Source of the DNA: JBDOQU01 sp039839375
GTDB lineage: Bacteria > Pseudomonadota > Alphaproteobacteria > DSM-16000 > Inquilinaceae
Direction: 5' to 3'
Assembly: GCF_039839375.1 (NCBI RefSeq)
Contig: NZ_JBDOQU010000019.1
Location: 18,220 to 82,219, forward strand
DNA length: 64,000 nucleotides
This document shows, piece after piece, positions 49,848 to 59,767 of the stretch. Under the pieces are notes generated by a model that saw only the letters and a list, made by a program, of their open reading frames with translations, did no database searches and was not told the origin of the DNA. A program made the translations under genes and the position numbers. Each line of letters starts with the position of its first letter. Position 1 is the first letter of the stretch.

Positions 49848-52205
49848 TTATTCTTGATCGGCGGGAAGAAGGGTGAGCGTGCCGATCGGGTCCCGGGGCG
49901 TCTCCCCGATCGTCAGATAGTCGCCGTCGCGCCAGCGGACGGTGAGGTTGCCGTAGAAATCCGAAAGCGGATGGCCGGATTGCCCGGTGGCGATCATGAA
50001 TTGCGACTCCGTCAGATCGGCCAGATCATAGACCGCGCGGAAGCCCGCGCCATGCACATGCGCGAAGGGCGTTGCGGCATCTCCGACATCCATGCCGCCG
50101 CGATTGACCGTGAACTCTCCCCCATCGGTCTGGATACCCAGATCGAACAGCCGGTCGATGATCGGTATGCGGCTGAAGATGGGATGGTCCAGCGGCGCGC
50201 GATGGGCTTCCCCCCAACGCCATTCCGAAGGATCGGAGCCATACTTCGCTTCCAGCCGGTCCAGGGCGGCGAGCAGGCTGGTCGTCAACGCGTCGCCGCA
50301 TTCCTCCACCGATTGCGTTTCCACGTCGTCGCACCATATCCGGCGCTCCGTCAGCATGCGCCGAAGGACCACGGGCTCCAGCCCGCCATAATCGTCGAAC
50401 CCGTCGCCCAACTCGTCGGCGTAGAGGGAGCGACCCAGCTCCAGCAGCCATGCCTGGAAGATCAGCGGCGCGGCCAGTTCGCGGTTCATCCGGTGGTCCC
50501 AGCGCCGCAGGGCCGCCAGCGCCTCGGCCGCGTGCGCGTCCGGCGCGCGGATTGTCAGCATCAGCGGCAGCAGCTCGGCCGCCGCCAGCGACACGGTGTC
50601 GAGCTGCATTTCCTGGCTTCCGGCGACGGTCAGCGGAGAGATTTCCTCCAGCATCGCCTCGATCCGCCGGGCGCGGTAGGGCTCCTCGAACTCCCAGGCC
50701 AGCAGGTAGGGGTAGTCGGGTCCGACCACGGCGTTGTTGGCGTTGACGAACCAGCCGGCGGGCGGGTTGTAAGCCTGCGGCAGTTCCTCGAACGGGATCA
50801 GCCCTTTCCAGTCGAACGCGCCGGTCCATCCGGGGATCGGGCTCCTGCCGTCGCCGTCCAGCCTGATCGGCACGTCGCCGGGGGTGAAGAAGCCGATATT
50901 GCCGGCGGTATCGGCATAGACGACATTCTGCTGCGGCGCGCGCCACAGCCGCATCGCCGCGCGGAAATCCTCCCAATCCCGCGCCCGGTTCAGCCGGTAG
51001 ACCGCCTCGACGTTCAAATCCTCGTCCGTCAGCGCCGTCCAGGCCAGCGCCAGAACATGGTCTTCCCCCGCCCGGTCCGCCGCCTCGGGATCGATGTCGG
51101 ACAGCACCGGCCCGTGCCGGGTCGCCCTGACGGTCAGCCGCACCGGCTCCTCCCGTCCATGGACGCCGATGATCTCCTCGCGAACGAGGAACGGCTCGCT
51201 CCCCTCTGGCGTCAGGTAGCGCCCCGGATCGGCGGGATCGATCCGCTCGATGAACACATCCTGCACGTCCGACCCGGTGGTGGTGAACCCCCAGGCGACC
51301 GTCCCGTTATGGCCCAGCAGGGTGAACGGAACCCCCGGCACCGTCGCCCCCGTGACCGTCAACTCCGGCGTCCGGATGGAAGCCAGGTACCAGAGAATCG
51401 GCGCGTCCAGCGCCAGATGGGGGTCGTTCGCCAGGATCGGCAGGCCGGTTCCGGTATGCTCGCCGGACAGCACCCATTCGTTCGATGCCGTGTCCGGCCC
51501 CAGCGGCGGCGGCAGGGCGGCCCTCAGCGCCCGCGCTTCGCCGGCCGCGAGCGTCGCCGGCGGATAGCCGATTCCCGGCGGGAACAGATCCTCCATCAGC
51601 GCCGGGTCCAGAATCTCCGCCAGCGCGGCGCGCAGCAGTTCGGTCCTGAAATTGCCGGAAAGCTGAAGCGCGATCAGCCGGCCCCAGACCAGGCTGTCCG
51701 CCGGGGTCCACGGTTCGGGCTCATAGCGCAGAGCCACGAATTCCGGGGGCAGGGGGCCGCTTCGGCTCTGTAGCCAGGCGTTCACCCCGGCGCTGTAGGC
51801 CTCCAGCGCCGCACGGACCTCCGCCGGCAGCCGCTCGAAGCTGGCGGCTGCGTCCCGGTAGAGCCCCAGCGTCCGCATCAGCCGGTCGAGCCTGAGGCCC
51901 GATTCGCCGATGAAGGCCAGTTCGGAAAGCCGGCCCGCCCCGATTCGCCGCTGCAGATCCATTTGCCACAGCCGGTCCGACGCATGGACGTAGCCCAGGG
52001 CGAAATAGGCGTCGGCGGCGCTCTCGGCGCGGATATGGGGGATGGCGGCGGCGTCGCGGACCACCGTCGCCGGCGCACCCAGCCCCGCCAGGGTCCGCTC
52101 TCCCTCATAGTCGGGAAGGCCGGCGCGCAGCCAGAAATAGCCAAGCGCCAGCCCGGCCGTGAGGATCAGCAGAATGCCGGCCAGCGCTCGCCAGACCCAT
52201 TTCAT
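49848..52205 (-). CDS. Penicillin acylase family (Ntn) hydrolase
   Basis: A 785-residue periplasmic or secreted N-terminal nucleophile hydrolase. Residues 7-25 are a membrane or signal helix. The alpha chain extends to about 240; the self-cleavage site is in DTASNEW, which would make Ser241 the new N-terminal nucleophile of the beta chain. GHNGTVAWGFTTTGSDVQD and NPPAGWFVNANN are typical of the family. Members hydrolyse amide bonds, including beta-lactams and acyl-homoserine lactones; the substrate here is unknown. It precedes the threonine ammonia-lyase gene. Confidence 0.9.
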   Translation of the reverse strand: MKWVWRALAGILLILTAGLALGYFWLRAGLPDYEGERTLAGLGAPATVVRDAAAIPHIRAESAADAYFALGYVHASDRLWQMDLQRRIGAGRLSELAFIGESGLRLDRLMRTLGLYRDAAASFERLPAEVRAALEAYSAGVNAWLQSRSGPLPPEFVALRYEPEPWTPADSLVWGRLIALQLSGNFRTELLRAALAEILDPALMEDLFPPGIGYPPATLAAGEARALRAALPPPLGPDTASNEWVLSGEHTGTGLPILANDPHLALDAPILWYLASIRTPELTVTGATVPGVPFTLLGHNGTVAWGFTTTGSDVQDVFIERIDPADPGRYLTPEGSEPFLVREEIIGVHGREEPVRLTVRATRHGPVLSDIDPEAADRAGEDHVLALAWTALTDEDLNVEAVYRLNRARDWEDFRAAMRLWRAPQQNVVYADTAGNIGFFTPGDVPIRLDGDGRSPIPGWTGAFDWKGLIPFEELPQAYNPPAGWFVNANNAVVGPDYPYLLAWEFEEPYRARRIEAMLEEISPLTVAGSQEMQLDTVSLAAAELLPLMLTIRAPDAHAAEALAALRRWDHRMNRELAAPLIFQAWLLELGRSLYADELGDGFDDYGGLEPVVLRRMLTERRIWCDDVETQSVEECGDALTTSLLAALDRLEAKYGSDPSEWRWGEAHRAPLDHPIFSRIPIIDRLFDLGIQTDGGEFTVNRGGMDVGDAATPFAHVHGAGFRAVYDLADLTESQFMIATGQSGHPLSDFYGNLTVRWRDGDYLTIGETPRDPIGTLTLLPADQE

Positions 52206-52469
52206 CCGCTCAGACCCTCGCCTTCCGCCATCGCCGTCGTTCGGTTTTCTACCGGAAATATTCCTACAACGAAACCGGCCGGCGGGGGAGAAAGAAAATT
52301 ACCTTATAGTCGTTTCCCGCCTTTGAAGGGTCGGCGGGAAAGTTCGCAGCCCGTAACGAAGCATCTTTTTTCGCTGCATATTTTATTCATTCTTTTCAAT
52401 AGCTTCGTGTTGAACTACTGCTTTCCGGACGGGTGCAATGCCCGCGCGTTGAAAGGGAGATGGCCTGCG

Positions 52470-53657
52470 ATGACTCAGACCTTCGACTCGCCCGCGGACA
52501 TGGTCGCCGCGCTTCGTCCCGAAGAGCCGGTCTACTGCCTCCGGCCCCACGAACTCCGCGCCACGGCCGAACGCTACGTCTCGGCCTTTCCCGGCACGGT
52601 GATGTATGCGGTGAAGTGCAATGACGACCGCCGTGTGCTGCGCGCGCTGCATGAAGGCGGCGTCCGGCATTTCGATACCGCCTCGATCGCCGAGGTGAAG
52701 GCGATCAACGACCAGTTCTCCGATCCGCATTGCCATTTCATGCATCCGATCAAGAGCCGCCGCGCGATCGCGGAGGCCTATTACGATTACGGCGTGCGCA
52801 CCTTCGCGCTCGACCATGAGGACGAACTGGCGAAGCTGGTCGAGGTGACGGAGGGCGGGGACGATCTGACCTTGGTGGTCCGGCTGGAGGCGCCGCGCAA
52901 CCAGGCGGTCTGCGACCTGTCGGGCAAGTTCGGGACGACGGTGGAGGATGCGGCCGACCTGCTGAAGGCCGCGCGCAAGCCCGGCCGCCGTCTGGGCCTC
53001 ACTTTCCATGTCGGCTCCCAGTGCCTCGCCCCCTCGGCCTATCTGCGCGCGATGGAACTGGCGGGCAGGGCGCGGGATCTGGCCGGGATCGATCTCGACG
53101 TGCTGGATGTCGGCGGCGGCTTCCCCGTGCCCTATGTCGGTACCGAACCCCCGCCCTTCGAAAGCTTCGTCGCGGCGATCGAGGAGGGGAAGGCGCTGAT
53201 CGGCCTGTCCGCCCGGACGGCGTTCTTCTGCGAGCCCGGCCGTGCGCTGGTCGCCGGCGGCTGTTCGATGGTGGTGAAGGTCGAACTGAGGCGGGGAGAG
53301 TCCCTCTACCTGAATGACGGGATGTATGGCAGCCTCTCCGACATGAAGTTCGACGGCATCGATTTCCCCATGCGGGTCATCCGTCCTGACGGTCCCGTCA
53401 GCGACCGGCTGACCGGCTTCCACCTGTTCGGGCCGACCTGCGATTCGACCGACAGCATGCCCGGTCCCTACTGGCTGCCGGAGGACATCCGCGAAGGCGA
53501 CTGGATAGAGATCGGCCAGATGGGCGCCTACACCAACGTCCTGCGCAGCCGCTTCAACGGCTTCCACGCGCGCAGCTTCACCTTCGTGAAGGACCCGGCC
53601 TTCCTGCCGACGCGGGAGATGCTGCCCAACAAGCCGCGCCGCCGCGTCGCCGCATGA
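52470..53657 (+). CDS. Ornithine/lysine-type decarboxylase (PLP fold III)
   Basis: A 395-residue group IV decarboxylase of the ODC/LDC/DAPDC type. Lys49 in MYAVKCN binds PLP; FHVGSQC, LDVGGGFPVPY, EPGRALVAG and GPTCDSTD (with the active-site Cys from the partner subunit) are present. It would make putrescine or cadaverine. The ATG at 52470 follows GGGAG by 10 bases. A 264-bp AT-rich gap separates it from the divergent penicillin acylase family gene. The stop overlaps the following SDR start (ATGA). Confidence 0.9.
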   Translation: MTQTFDSPADMVAALRPEEPVYCLRPHELRATAERYVSAFPGTVMYAVKCNDDRRVLRALHEGGVRHFDTASIAEVKAINDQFSDPHCHFMHPIKSRRAIAEAYYDYGVRTFALDHEDELAKLVEVTEGGDDLTLVVRLEAPRNQAVCDLSGKFGTTVEDAADLLKAARKPGRRLGLTFHVGSQCLAPSAYLRAMELAGRARDLAGIDLDVLDVGGGFPVPYVGTEPPPFESFVAAIEEGKALIGLSARTAFFCEPGRALVAGGCSMVVKVELRRGESLYLNDGMYGSLSDMKFDGIDFPMRVIRPDGPVSDRLTGFHLFGPTCDSTDSMPGPYWLPEDIREGDWIEIGQMGAYTNVLRSRFNGFHARSFTFVKDPAFLPTREMLPNKPRRRVAA

Positions 53658-54424
53658 CCGATCTCACCGGCAAGACCGTCCTTATCGTCGGCGGCAGCCG
53701 CGGCATCGGCGCGGCCGCGGCCCGGCGGTTCGCGGAAGCAGGGGCGGCGGTCGCGGTGGCCGCCCGCTCCGCCGAAGCCTGCGAATCGGTGGCCGATGCG
53801 ATCGGTTCGGCCGGCGGCCGCTCGCTCGCCGTCACCTGCGACATCACGAAGTATCGGGAGGTGGAGGCGCTGATCGCCCGCGCCGTCGATGCGTTCGGCG
53901 GAATCGACATACTGGTCAACAATGCCGGCGCGATCGAACCAATCGGCCTCCTGACCAAAGCCGATCCGGAGGATTGGGCGCGGTCGATCGCGATCAACCT
54001 GACCGGCGCGTTCAACGTCCTGCGCGCCGCCGTGCCGGCGATGATGGAGCGGCCGCGCCCCGTCGTCATCAACGTCTCCAGCGGCGCGGCCTCCACCCCG
54101 CGTGAGGGCTGGAGCGCCTATTGCGCCGGCAAGGCCGGCCTCGCCATGCTGACCCGCTCTCTGGCTCTGGAGACGGAGGGGTCGGGCCTCGTCGTCTTCG
54201 GTTTCCGCCCCGGCATTGTCGACACCGACATGCAGGTCGCCATCCGCGCCTCCGGCATGAACCCGGTCAGCCGCATCCCGCGCCGCGACTTGCTGCCGGT
54301 GGACGATCCCGCCCGATTCCTCGTCTGGCTGGCGGGCGGGGAGGCGGACGACCTCGCCGGCCAGGAAGTCGACATCCGCGCCCCCGGCCTGCGGGAACGC
54401 GCGGGCCTCGATCCCCGCCCGTAG
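53654..54424 (+). CDS. Short-chain dehydrogenase/reductase (FabG-like)
   Basis: A 256-residue classical SDR. GGSRGIGAAAA is the NAD(P) motif, NNAGAI and the Ser in VSSGAAS follow, and the catalytic pair is in YCAGK. It has the full classical SDR length. It is coupled to the decarboxylase gene by a 4-bp overlap and followed after 8 bp by an alpha/beta hydrolase gene. The substrate is not evident. Confidence 0.88.
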   Translation: MTDLTGKTVLIVGGSRGIGAAAARRFAEAGAAVAVAARSAEACESVADAIGSAGGRSLAVTCDITKYREVEALIARAVDAFGGIDILVNNAGAIEPIGLLTKADPEDWARSIAINLTGAFNVLRAAVPAMMERPRPVVINVSSGAASTPREGWSAYCAGKAGLAMLTRSLALETEGSGLVVFGFRPGIVDTDMQVAIRASGMNPVSRIPRRDLLPVDDPARFLVWLAGGEADDLAGQEVDIRAPGLRERAGLDPRP

Positions 54425-54432
54425 CCGCCGCC

Positions 54433-55338
54433 ATGCTCCGCCGGACCCTGAAGGCGCTGGACCCGGACGGCTTCCACGATGTCGCCTATGTCGAATGGGG
54501 CGATCCGCGCCTGCGGTCGGCTGTCGTCTGCGTCCATGGGCTGACCCGCAACGGCCGCGATTTCGATGCGCTCGCTTCGGCCCTCGCCGCAGAGGGCCGG
54601 CGCGTCATCTGCCCCGATATCGTCGGCAGGGGGAAGAGCGGCCGGCTGCGGAATCCCGTCCATTACGGCTATCCGCAATATTGCGCCGACATGGCGGCGC
54701 TGCTGGCCCGGCTCGACGTGGATCATGTCGACTGGGTGGGCACGTCGATGGGCGGGCTGATCGGCATGTTGCTGGCGTCCCGTCCCGGCCACCCGATCCG
54801 CCGGCTGGTGATGAACGACGTTGGCCCGTTCATCCCAAAGGCAGCGCTGGAACGCATCGCCTCCTATGTCAGCCTCGATCCGGCGTTCCCGGACCTCGAG
54901 GCGGCGGAGCAGGCCTTCCGCCGCACCTACGCCGGCTTCGGCGACCTCACCGATGCCCAATGGCGGCATCTCGTGCGGCATGGCACGGTCCGCCGGGCCG
55001 ACGGCTCGCTCGGCTTTGTCTACGATCCGGGAATTGCGCTCGCCTTCACGGCGGCCCCGCTCGGCGACATGGACCTCTGGCCGGCCTGGGACCTCGTCTC
55101 CTGCCCGACCCTCGTCCTTCGCGGCGCGGACTCGGATCTCCTCTCCGCCGAAACCGCTGCGGAGATGGCCGAACGTGGCCCGAAGGCCCAAATCGTGGAA
55201 ATCCCCAACTGCGGCCATGCGCCGGCGCTGATGGATGAGGGGCAGATCGAGGTCGTGAGGGCCTATCTCCTTGCCGAGGGGAGGCCCGTACCATTCCCCG
55301 GATCGAAACCTGTGATCGAGCCGGCGTCATCGCCGTGA
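54433..55338 (+). CDS. Alpha/beta hydrolase
   Basis: A 301-residue hydrolase. CVHGLTRNGRDFD provides the oxyanion-hole HG, GTSMGGL holds the nucleophile Ser, LRGADSDLLS the Asp region and NCGHAPALMD the catalytic His. The ATG at 54433 follows the SDR gene closely. Ester or thioester substrates are typical of the family; a link to polyamine metabolism is only suggested by position. The gene is convergent with the Omp85-like gene. Confidence 0.87.
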   Translation: MLRRTLKALDPDGFHDVAYVEWGDPRLRSAVVCVHGLTRNGRDFDALASALAAEGRRVICPDIVGRGKSGRLRNPVHYGYPQYCADMAALLARLDVDHVDWVGTSMGGLIGMLLASRPGHPIRRLVMNDVGPFIPKAALERIASYVSLDPAFPDLEAAEQAFRRTYAGFGDLTDAQWRHLVRHGTVRRADGSLGFVYDPGIALAFTAAPLGDMDLWPAWDLVSCPTLVLRGADSDLLSAETAAEMAERGPKAQIVEIPNCGHAPALMDEGQIEVVRAYLLAEGRPVPFPGSKPVIEPASSP

Positions 55339-55366
55339 CGGGCCGTCGCAAGCCGCTATTCCCGGC

Positions 55367-56491
55367 TCAATCCATCCGCCGGCCCCAGGCATGGCCGAAT
55401 TGCAGGTAGAGGATTTCGTCGTCCGGACCTACGCCAATGTCGACGCCCAGATCGAGGCCAAGCTTCTCCGCGATCCGGTACCGGATTCCTCCTCCATAGG
55501 ATACGGCGTCCGCATCGGCGTCGCCGTCGCCAAACGTCCGGCCGTAGCCGACAAAGGCGAGCGCGCCCCAGCGCTGCGAAAACTGCCGCCTCAGCTCCAA
55601 CTCGCCCGACAGGAGGCGGTCGCCGCGATAGCGGTTTCGCTCCACGCCTCGCAGGTCGATGTCGGGCTCCATGAAGAAGGGGCTCTCGTCGCTCGTATAT
55701 TCCAGGTTCGCCATCACGCCGAGCGTCCAGTCGTCCCGGGACCCGAACCAGGCCCCGAACAGGGACGTGCTGGTGAAGTCGGCGTCGCTGCCGAAGGCCT
55801 CGTCGAAGAGCTGTGCCTCGCCGACGACGTTGAGCCCGTTCGTCGGGGTGAAGGGATTGTTCCGATTGTCGAAATGCAGGTTGAAGCCTATCGAGGGAAG
55901 GTCGATCTCATGGCCGGCGAACGCCTCAAGCCGCGGGGAATGGTCCCCGGCATCAAGCGCGATCTCGTTCTGGCGGTAGGTCACGACAGGCCCGGCGGAG
56001 AAGCCGCTGTCGCCAAAACGATAGCGCGCCCGCACCCCGGCGAAAGTGATGTCGTTGTTGTATGTCAGGGCGAAGTTGCGATTGCCGGGATAGAAGTCCA
56101 GCACCGCCAGCCCCGTGCCGAAGGCGACGTTGTAGAGAATGCGCCCATCGCCGATGGCGCCGGTCCTCATGAAGCCGGCGCCTTTGGAGCCGTTGCCCGT
56201 GACCGCGCCGCCGACAATCGTCCGGGTCAGCGGCTGGTCGCTGTCGGCTGGCGGCTTTCCGACGAAGTAGGCGACGATCCCCAGCCCGTTGTCGACGGCG
56301 GGTTCGGTGATAATGATCGGTATCGGAATGAAGCCGCCCCGCGCCAGAAGGTTGGAGACGTCGACGTTACCCTCCTCATCGAAAAGGAGTCGTTGTTCAC
56401 CCTCCTGCGCGGACGCCTCGCCCAGCGTTGCGATTGCGATGCAAAACGCACCCGCGAGCCGGCTCGCAATCTGAACTGGGTTCCGCGCCAC
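55367..56491 (-). CDS. Omp85/surface-antigen-like outer-membrane beta-barrel
   Basis: A 374-residue protein with a signal peptide (RLAGAFCIAIATLGEASAQ) and then alternating-residue beta strands to the C-terminus. LRGVERNRYRGDRLLSGELE recalls the conserved strand region of the BamA/TamA C-terminal barrel, but there is no POTRA repeat, so it is a barrel-only member. I chose the GTG at 56491, with AAGAAGG just before it; an upstream TTG would extend a poor N-terminus. It probably inserts in the outer membrane; its job is unknown. Confidence 0.75.
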   Translation of the reverse strand: MARNPVQIASRLAGAFCIAIATLGEASAQEGEQRLLFDEEGNVDVSNLLARGGFIPIPIIITEPAVDNGLGIVAYFVGKPPADSDQPLTRTIVGGAVTGNGSKGAGFMRTGAIGDGRILYNVAFGTGLAVLDFYPGNRNFALTYNNDITFAGVRARYRFGDSGFSAGPVVTYRQNEIALDAGDHSPRLEAFAGHEIDLPSIGFNLHFDNRNNPFTPTNGLNVVGEAQLFDEAFGSDADFTSTSLFGAWFGSRDDWTLGVMANLEYTSDESPFFMEPDIDLRGVERNRYRGDRLLSGELELRRQFSQRWGALAFVGYGRTFGDGDADADAVSYGGGIRYRIAEKLGLDLGVDIGVGPDDEILYLQFGHAWGRRMD

Positions 56492-56588
56492 CCCGCACCT
56501 TCTTGATTCTGTGTATTCCCACCAGCGCAATAGTTGATCAGGCGGCGCAAAAGTTCCACCTTCTTGTGGAAGGTCCCTGAACCGCGGG

Positions 56589-57596
56589 CTAACCCGTCCG
56601 CAGCATCCGTGCCGCGTCCAGCGCGCCGTAAGTCAGAATGCCGTCGCAGCCGGCGCGCTTGAAGCTGATGAGGGTCTCAATCAGCGTCCGGTCGTAATCC
56701 AGCCAGCCGTTCCCGGCCGCCGCGCGCAGCATCGCGTATTCGCCGCTGACATGGTAGGCGAAGGTCGGGACGGCGAAGGTCTCCTTCACCCGGCGGATGA
56801 TATCCAGATAGGGCAGCCCCGGCTTGACCATCACCATGTCGGCCCCTTCGCCCAGATCCAGCGCCACCTCGCGCAGCGCCTCGTCGGCGTTGGCCGGGTC
56901 CATCTGGTAGGTCGTCTTGTCGCCCTTGAGCGCGGAGCCCGAGCCAACCGCGTCGCGGAACGGGCCGTAGAAGCCCGACGCGTACTTGGCCGAATAGGCC
57001 ATGATCCGCACCAGTTCATGCCCGGCTTCGTCCAGCGCCGTCCGCACCGCGCCGATGCGGCCGTCCATCATGTCCGACGGCGCGACGATGTCCGATCCGG
57101 CATCGGCCTGCGCCAGCGCCTGTCGCACCAGCACCTCCACCGTCTCGTCATTCAGGATGCGTCCGTCCTTCAACAGCCCGTCATGGCCGTGGGTGGTGTA
57201 GGGGTCCAGCGCCACGTCGGTGACGATTCCGACATCCGGGTGGGCCGCCTTGATCGTCCGGATCGCCCGGCACATCAGATTCTCGGGGTTGTAGCTTTCC
57301 TCCGCGCCCTCGGATTTGACCTCCGCCGGGCTGGAGGGGAAGAGGGCGATGGCGGGAATGCCCAGCTCCATCGCCACCGCGACGGCGTCGGCGACGCGGT
57401 CGAGCGTATGGCGGTCGACGCCGGGCATGGAGGCCACGGGCTCGGTCCGGTTCTCGCCCTCGATCACGAAAAGCGGCCAGATTAGATCGTCGGTGGACAG
57501 ACGGTTCTCCGCCACCAGCCGGCGGGTCCAGCCATCGGCGCGGTTGCGCCTGGGGCGCGTGGTTGGAAAACGTCCGTGAAAGGAGAAACCGGCCAT
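56589..57596 (-). CDS. hemB: Delta-aminolevulinic acid dehydratase (porphobilinogen synthase)
   Basis: A 335-residue HemB that joins two ALA molecules in tetrapyrrole synthesis. The Schiff-base lysines lie in YSAKYASGFYGPFRD and MVKPGLPYLD. The metal region reads DVALDPYTTHGHDG, without the Cys triad of zinc enzymes, so this is the magnesium-dependent type usual in alphaproteobacteria. The length is normal, and the start is at the ATG. It is monocistronic here. Confidence 0.97.
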   Translation of the reverse strand: MAGFSFHGRFPTTRPRRNRADGWTRRLVAENRLSTDDLIWPLFVIEGENRTEPVASMPGVDRHTLDRVADAVAVAMELGIPAIALFPSSPAEVKSEGAEESYNPENLMCRAIRTIKAAHPDVGIVTDVALDPYTTHGHDGLLKDGRILNDETVEVLVRQALAQADAGSDIVAPSDMMDGRIGAVRTALDEAGHELVRIMAYSAKYASGFYGPFRDAVGSGSALKGDKTTYQMDPANADEALREVALDLGEGADMVMVKPGLPYLDIIRRVKETFAVPTFAYHVSGEYAMLRAAAGNGWLDYDRTLIETLISFKRAGCDGILTYGALDAARMLRTG

Positions 57597-57674
57597 CGCC
57601 GAGGCCCCGCTTGCATAGGTCCTGAAAAATCGCGGGGGAGGATAGGCGCTGGCCTCCGGCCCCGCAATCCCGGC

Positions 57675-58502
57675 TCAGCCGGGCATTGCGTCGCGGCCGG
57701 CGCGATGCCATCGATGGCCGTCCTGGGCGAAGGTCTCCACCTCCGCCTGCTGGAAGGCGTCGCCGTCCCAGATTCGGGAACTCAGCCGCAGATGGGGCGC
57801 ATCCCAGCGGATGAAATTGTAGGCGTTCGGCTCCGCGCGCAGCCGGGTCGATGTCGCGGTGGAGGCCTGGGCGACCAGGATCGACCGCTTGATCGCCGTG
57901 TGATGGTGCGTCACATCGCCGGTGAAGCCCCGATGCAGGTGTCCGGCCAGCAGCAAATTGACGCCCACGCTCTCGAACACCGGCAGGGAGGACCGGGCGT
58001 GGCGGACCAGCGCCGTGTCCGGGGAATCGGGCGGCGGAAGGAACGGGTGATGGGTGAAGACGATCTTCAGCAGCCGGTCGTCCAGCCCGTCCATGAACTG
58101 GCGCACCCCCTCGATCTGCCGAAGGGAGACGCTGCCTTCCGACCAGCGGTAGGACCGCGCCGTCGTCACGCCGGCGACCGCGATCTCCTCGTCGATGAAG
58201 GTCGGCGCCATGTCCTGCGTCACGTATCGGCGGTAGCGGGCGAACGGCCGGAAGGCGCGGCTCATCGGCCGGAACATCGGGGCCACGTCATGGTTGCCCG
58301 GCACCACCATACAAGGCGCGGAAAGCCGGTCCAGGAAGGCCCGCGCCGCGGCGAACTGGCGCGTCCGGGCGCGCTGGGTCAGGTCGCCGCTGATGATGAT
58401 CAGGTCCGGCGCGCAGCTCTCCAGGTCGTCCACCAGTACGTCCACGATGCGCGGCCCGATCCGGCCGAAATGGAGGTCGGAGAGATGGGCGATCCGCCTC
58501 AT
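57675..58502 (-). CDS. Calcineurin-like metallophosphoesterase
   Basis: A 275-residue phosphoesterase. Motifs in order are SDLHFG (residues 8-13), GDLTQ, GNHD, THHPF and GHLHRG, all metal ligands, so it should be active. Relatives hydrolyse cyclic nucleotides or nucleotide-lipids. I chose the ATG at 58502, which overlaps the lipid-kinase stop (ATGA). Pairing with a diacylglycerol-kinase-like gene suggests a role in lipid metabolism, but the substrate is open. Confidence 0.9.
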   Translation of the reverse strand: MRRIAHLSDLHFGRIGPRIVDVLVDDLESCAPDLIIISGDLTQRARTRQFAAARAFLDRLSAPCMVVPGNHDVAPMFRPMSRAFRPFARYRRYVTQDMAPTFIDEEIAVAGVTTARSYRWSEGSVSLRQIEGVRQFMDGLDDRLLKIVFTHHPFLPPPDSPDTALVRHARSSLPVFESVGVNLLLAGHLHRGFTGDVTHHHTAIKRSILVAQASTATSTRLRAEPNAYNFIRWDAPHLRLSSRIWDGDAFQQAEVETFAQDGHRWHRAGRDAMPG

Positions 58503-59407
58503 TCGGGGGCTTTCGGCTTCAGGACCTTCAGCGCCGCCGGCAGGGATTTCGCGACCAGCGGCGCGGTCACCGCCCTTGTCTCGCCGTCGATCGACGCACG
58601 GACGGTCTTGCGCCGCCGGCGGGTGAGGGTGATCGACGGGGTGACGAAGGAATCCAGCATCGGATTGGTGCTCCAATGGCCCATGGTGGCGTTGAAGATA
58701 AGGCGCACCAGCCCCAGCCGCGACGCGCTCTTCGCGACATAGACGGCAAGGGCGTGCTCGTCCAGATGCTCATGGCCGGGGATCGGGCCCGCCCCCTCCC
58801 GGAACGGGTTGTTCGCGATGATCAGCACGTTGGTCCTGAGATGCCGCCTTTCGCCCCCGACCCGCATCTCGATATCGACCCTCGGGAACCGCTTCAGCGC
58901 GCGCATCCAGGCCCGGGCCATGGCGAACCATTTGCGACGGCCGATCCATTTCTGCTGGTGCTCGCGATGGCGGATCATCCAGGGATGCAGCCCGATGGAG
59001 CAATGGTTGACGAACAGCGTGCCGTTGACCTGTCCCAGATCGATGCTCTCGATCTCCCCCTCCGCCAGCGCCGCGATCGCCGAATCCAGGTCCAGCGGCA
59101 CCTTCAGGTCGCGGGCGAACAGGTTCATCGTGCCCAGGGGCAGGACGCCCAGCGCCACCTCCGACCCCGCCAGCGCGGCGGCGGCGGAGGAAACGGTGCC
59201 GTCCCCGCCGCCGATCAGCAGCGCGTCCACATCCTTCCGGCCGGCGATCTTCTCCAGCGCCGCGCCCAGCCGGTTGGGCTCCATCGCCTCGACTTGCACC
59301 GTATGGCCTTTCTCCCCCAGCCCTTCCTCCAGCCGCCGCGTCACGTCGGCCACGTCCAGGCTGCGCATCGTCCCGCCCGCCACGTTGAGAACCGCGATGA
59401 TGTTCAT
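58499..59407 (-). CDS. Diacylglycerol-kinase-family lipid kinase
   Basis: A 302-residue kinase with the DAGK catalytic domain. GGGDGTVSSAA (about residues 64-74) is the ATP-binding motif, and LGTMNLFARDL follows as the second conserved motif (usually GTxN). The second half is the beta-rich C-terminal domain. The ATG at 59407 has GGAG just upstream, and the longer reading frame lies in repeat DNA. Substrates of the family include diacylglycerol, ceramide and phosphatidylglycerol. It is coupled to the phosphoesterase gene. Confidence 0.88.
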   Translation of the reverse strand: MNIIAVLNVAGGTMRSLDVADVTRRLEEGLGEKGHTVQVEAMEPNRLGAALEKIAGRKDVDALLIGGGDGTVSSAAAALAGSEVALGVLPLGTMNLFARDLKVPLDLDSAIAALAEGEIESIDLGQVNGTLFVNHCSIGLHPWMIRHREHQQKWIGRRKWFAMARAWMRALKRFPRVDIEMRVGGERRHLRTNVLIIANNPFREGAGPIPGHEHLDEHALAVYVAKSASRLGLVRLIFNATMGHWSTNPMLDSFVTPSITLTRRRRKTVRASIDGETRAVTAPLVAKSLPAALKVLKPKAPE

Positions 59408-59767
59408 GGAAGGCTCCGCTTTCTGGAGACGGGCGTACACCGGCCCATACACCGCCGATGAACGCCCATCGCCGCACCGTTGTTGCATGAAAGCAGTGGC
59501 GGGGCGGCGGGGCACACATGGTTCGACTGGCTCACCATGAGGGAGTTGGACGCTCGGCACGACATTGTTTTTGCTGGTCATTCCGGACTTGATCCGGAAT
59601 CCATAGGACCTCGCCACCTCGCCGGAGGTGCGGGAACGGGCAGGCTTACGACCTGCCGTCGAAATGAAATGACGCGCTGGCTGTGACATTGACTCCCCAC
59701 CCTCCCTCCGGGTCTAAAGTATCAGGGGCTGCGAAGCCGTTGACGATAGTCTGGAACGCTTGAAGCC
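59408..59767. other. 360-bp gap, no gene, with a dispersed hairpin repeat
   Basis: No gene seen. 59561-59608 holds a repeat (start GACATTGTTTTT, with the stem ATTCCGGA/TCCGGAAT) that matches 63610-63656 with only a few changes; a related hairpin lies near 48250. A possible upstream region of the valine operon lies in the last 100 bases, but I see no clear promoter. Confidence 0.65.

Noticed and set aside
49764..51773. 669-codon open frame on the plus strand
   Set aside because: It is antisense to the threonine ammonia-lyase start and the penicillin acylase family gene; low-complexity composition typical of a shadow frame.
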